Source: Kiritimatiellia bacterium (lineage in GTDB: Bacteria > Verrucomicrobiota > Kiritimatiellia > SLAD01). Taken from it: 7,137 bases of DNA. Numbering within the stretch: the stretch's first letter is position 1; the number at the start of each line of letters is the position of its first letter. Position numbers and translations under genes: made by a program. The stretch covers positions 1-7,137 of the forward strand of contig SKXR01000059.1 in NCBI GenBank assembly GCA_007128275.1. Direction: 5' to 3'. Below the pieces are notes generated by a model, which saw nothing but the letters and a program-made list of their open reading frames with translations, was not told where the DNA came from and did not search any database. Below, piece after piece: positions 6,192 through 7,137 of the stretch.

Positions 6192-7137
6192 TTATGGAAG
6201 CGTGATGACCGATTTCACGTTGGGTAGGCCCGGGCACTCAGACAGCAATTCCCTAAGCAGGTTTAGCGCGGTCGGAATGTGCTTGAGGAAGCGGTCGCAA
6301 CCCGGCAGTGCCCCAAGGCGCGCGTAGGCGCCGATGGCTTGGATCAAGCGCTGGACGGAAGCCCATGCAAAATCTTCGCGGCGGAACGTGCGCGGATCGG
6401 CCTTGGCCGTGTATTCGTCGAGCAACTGATTGCGCAGGTTGTTGGGCAGCGCCACGTACGGATCGCAGAGCAGGGAGGCCAGGTCGTACGCCGCCGGGCC
6501 CAAGCGCATGCCTTGGAAATCGATGAAGACGGGGTCGCCGCGATGAAAGAAGATGTTGCTCGATTGCAGGTCGCGATGGAGCAGCACGGGACGGGTATGC
6601 GCAAGCGCGCGCGCGGCGCGTTGCAGTTCGCGATCGATCTTCGCGATGAGCGACTCGTCTAGTTTCAAGTGACCGCGCAGATAGTGGTCGGTGAACAGTG
6701 CCCGTTCGTATCGATACAGCGCGGGGCCGAACGGCGGCATCGTCGGTACGCGCGATCGACGCAACGCGCGGGTCACGCGTCCGTGCAGGTCGACCACGTG
6801 GTCGAGGATGGCGCGATACGTGGCGATGAGAGCGGTGGAGGGCGGCAAAGCGCTCACCCGTTCCAATAACGAATCGGCGCCCACATCCTCCAGGATAGCC
6901 CAATATTCGGATGGGCTCGCGTACAGGATTTCCGGAACCGGCCAGCGTTGTTTGCGCAGAAAGCGGGCTTGCGCCACGTAGTAGCTGTTTTCCGTCCGCG
7001 CCGGATCGTAGCGCATGAGCATGACGCTCCGGCATGCGCTGGAGACTCGAATAAACGAGCGTGCGGAACCGCGGGCGGGGAGAACGTTCACGGTGTGCGG
7101 CTCGGCGGGAGCCTCGCCCTCCAATTGCCCGGCTATG
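6192..7137 (-). CDS. APH-fold phosphotransferase, AmgK-like sugar kinase family (start not seen)
   Basis: Kinase of the aminoglycoside-phosphotransferase fold, presumably cytosolic. Seen (numbered from the TTG at 7124): ARGSARSFIRV (17-27), the place of the nucleotide loop; AILEDVGADSLLE (76-88); the catalytic loop HRDLQSSN (183-190) with D185 and N190; and the metal-binding D202 in VFIDFQGMRLGPAAYDLASLL (199-219), a segment very like that of AmgK, the anomeric N-acetylmuramate/N-acetylglucosamine kinase of cell-wall recycling. These catalytic residues are intact. The frame stays open to the right edge; the TTG at 7124 gives 310 residues but has no ribosome site and lies in a repeat, so the true start is probably beyond the window. 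No murU-like nucleotidyltransferase is in view to confirm an AmgK role. Antibiotic resistance is unlikely from the motifs, but the substrate is unproven. It is convergent with thrC. Confidence 0.85.
   Translation of the reverse strand, partial: IAGQLEGEAPAEPHTVNVLPARGSARSFIRVSSACRSVMLMRYDPARTENSYYVAQARFLRKQRWPVPEILYASPSEYWAILEDVGADSLLERVSALPPSTALIATYRAILDHVVDLHGRVTRALRRSRVPTMPPFGPALYRYERALFTDHYLRGHLKLDESLIAKIDRELQRAARALAHTRPVLLHRDLQSSNIFFHRGDPVFIDFQGMRLGPAAYDLASLLCDPYVALPNNLRNQLLDEYTAKADPRTFRREDFAWASVQRLIQAIGAYARLGALPGCDRFLKHIPTALNLLRELLSECPGLPNVKSVITLP
7097..7119 (-). repeat. GC-rich repeat copy B, inside the N-terminal coding region of the kinase
   Basis: On the minus strand GGGCGAGGCTCCCGCCGAGC and three further bases matches copy A at 6166-6189 in opposite orientation. 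On the plus strand GGCTC-GGCGG-GAGCC (7099-7113) is a small stem-loop, giving a REP-like look. Translated in the kinase frame it reads EGEAPAEPH, a low-complexity stretch before the first family-like residues. Confidence 0.5.

Noticed and set aside
6192..7137. Antibiotic resistance gene (aminoglycoside phosphotransferase)
   Set aside because: The APH fold is present, but the IDFQGMRLGPAAYDLASLL segment is like AmgK-type housekeeping kinases and no resistance or mobile context is seen.

Overview
This 7.1 kb window is a bacterial chromosomal segment of fairly high GC with dense, ordinary-looking coding. It carries six protein genes, two of them cut by the window edges. No RNA gene, CRISPR array, transposase or phage gene was seen. 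The organism cannot be fixed from the sequence. The gene mix and the style of the intergenic repeats remind me of MAGs of the Verrucomicrobiota/Kiritimatiellota/Lentisphaerota (PVC) group, but that is recall and a weak guess.

Layout. Positions 1-2422 (minus strand) hold two overlapping CPA2/Kef-type monovalent cation:proton antiporters: a 545-residue protein with a C-terminal TrkA-N (RCK) domain, then a second antiporter whose start overlaps the first gene's stop by four bases (ATGA) and which runs off the left edge. Positions 2423-2679 are non-coding and hold a 34-bp perfect palindrome and a 59-nt nested inverted repeat abutting the next gene's stop. Positions 2680-3636 (minus) encode a D-2-hydroxyacid dehydrogenase of the glycerate dehydrogenase/hydroxypyruvate reductase type. 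Positions 3637-3797 are a divergent promoter region. Positions 3798-4742 (plus) encode carbamate kinase. Then come 117 bp filled by a hairpin built of 7-bp repeats, and a zinc-ribbon threonine synthase at 4860-6122 (plus). A 69-bp convergent gap follows, and 6192 to the right edge (minus) encodes an APH-fold sugar/small-molecule kinase resembling AmgK.

How the genes relate. The antiporter pair looks like one transcription unit for cation/pH homeostasis with redox or nucleotide gating. HprA, carbamate kinase and threonine synthase are central-metabolism enzymes; no arginine deiminase or ornithine carbamoyltransferase gene is nearby to explain the carbamate kinase.

The most unusual content is between the genes. 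Four structured repeat families occupy the gaps: the 34-bp palindrome, three TTCCA-N5-TGGAA dyads around hprA, heptamer repeats (NCAGTRT) in opposed arrays between arcC and thrC, and a GC-rich motif in inverted copies at both ends of the kinase gene. No convincing new multi-gene system was found.
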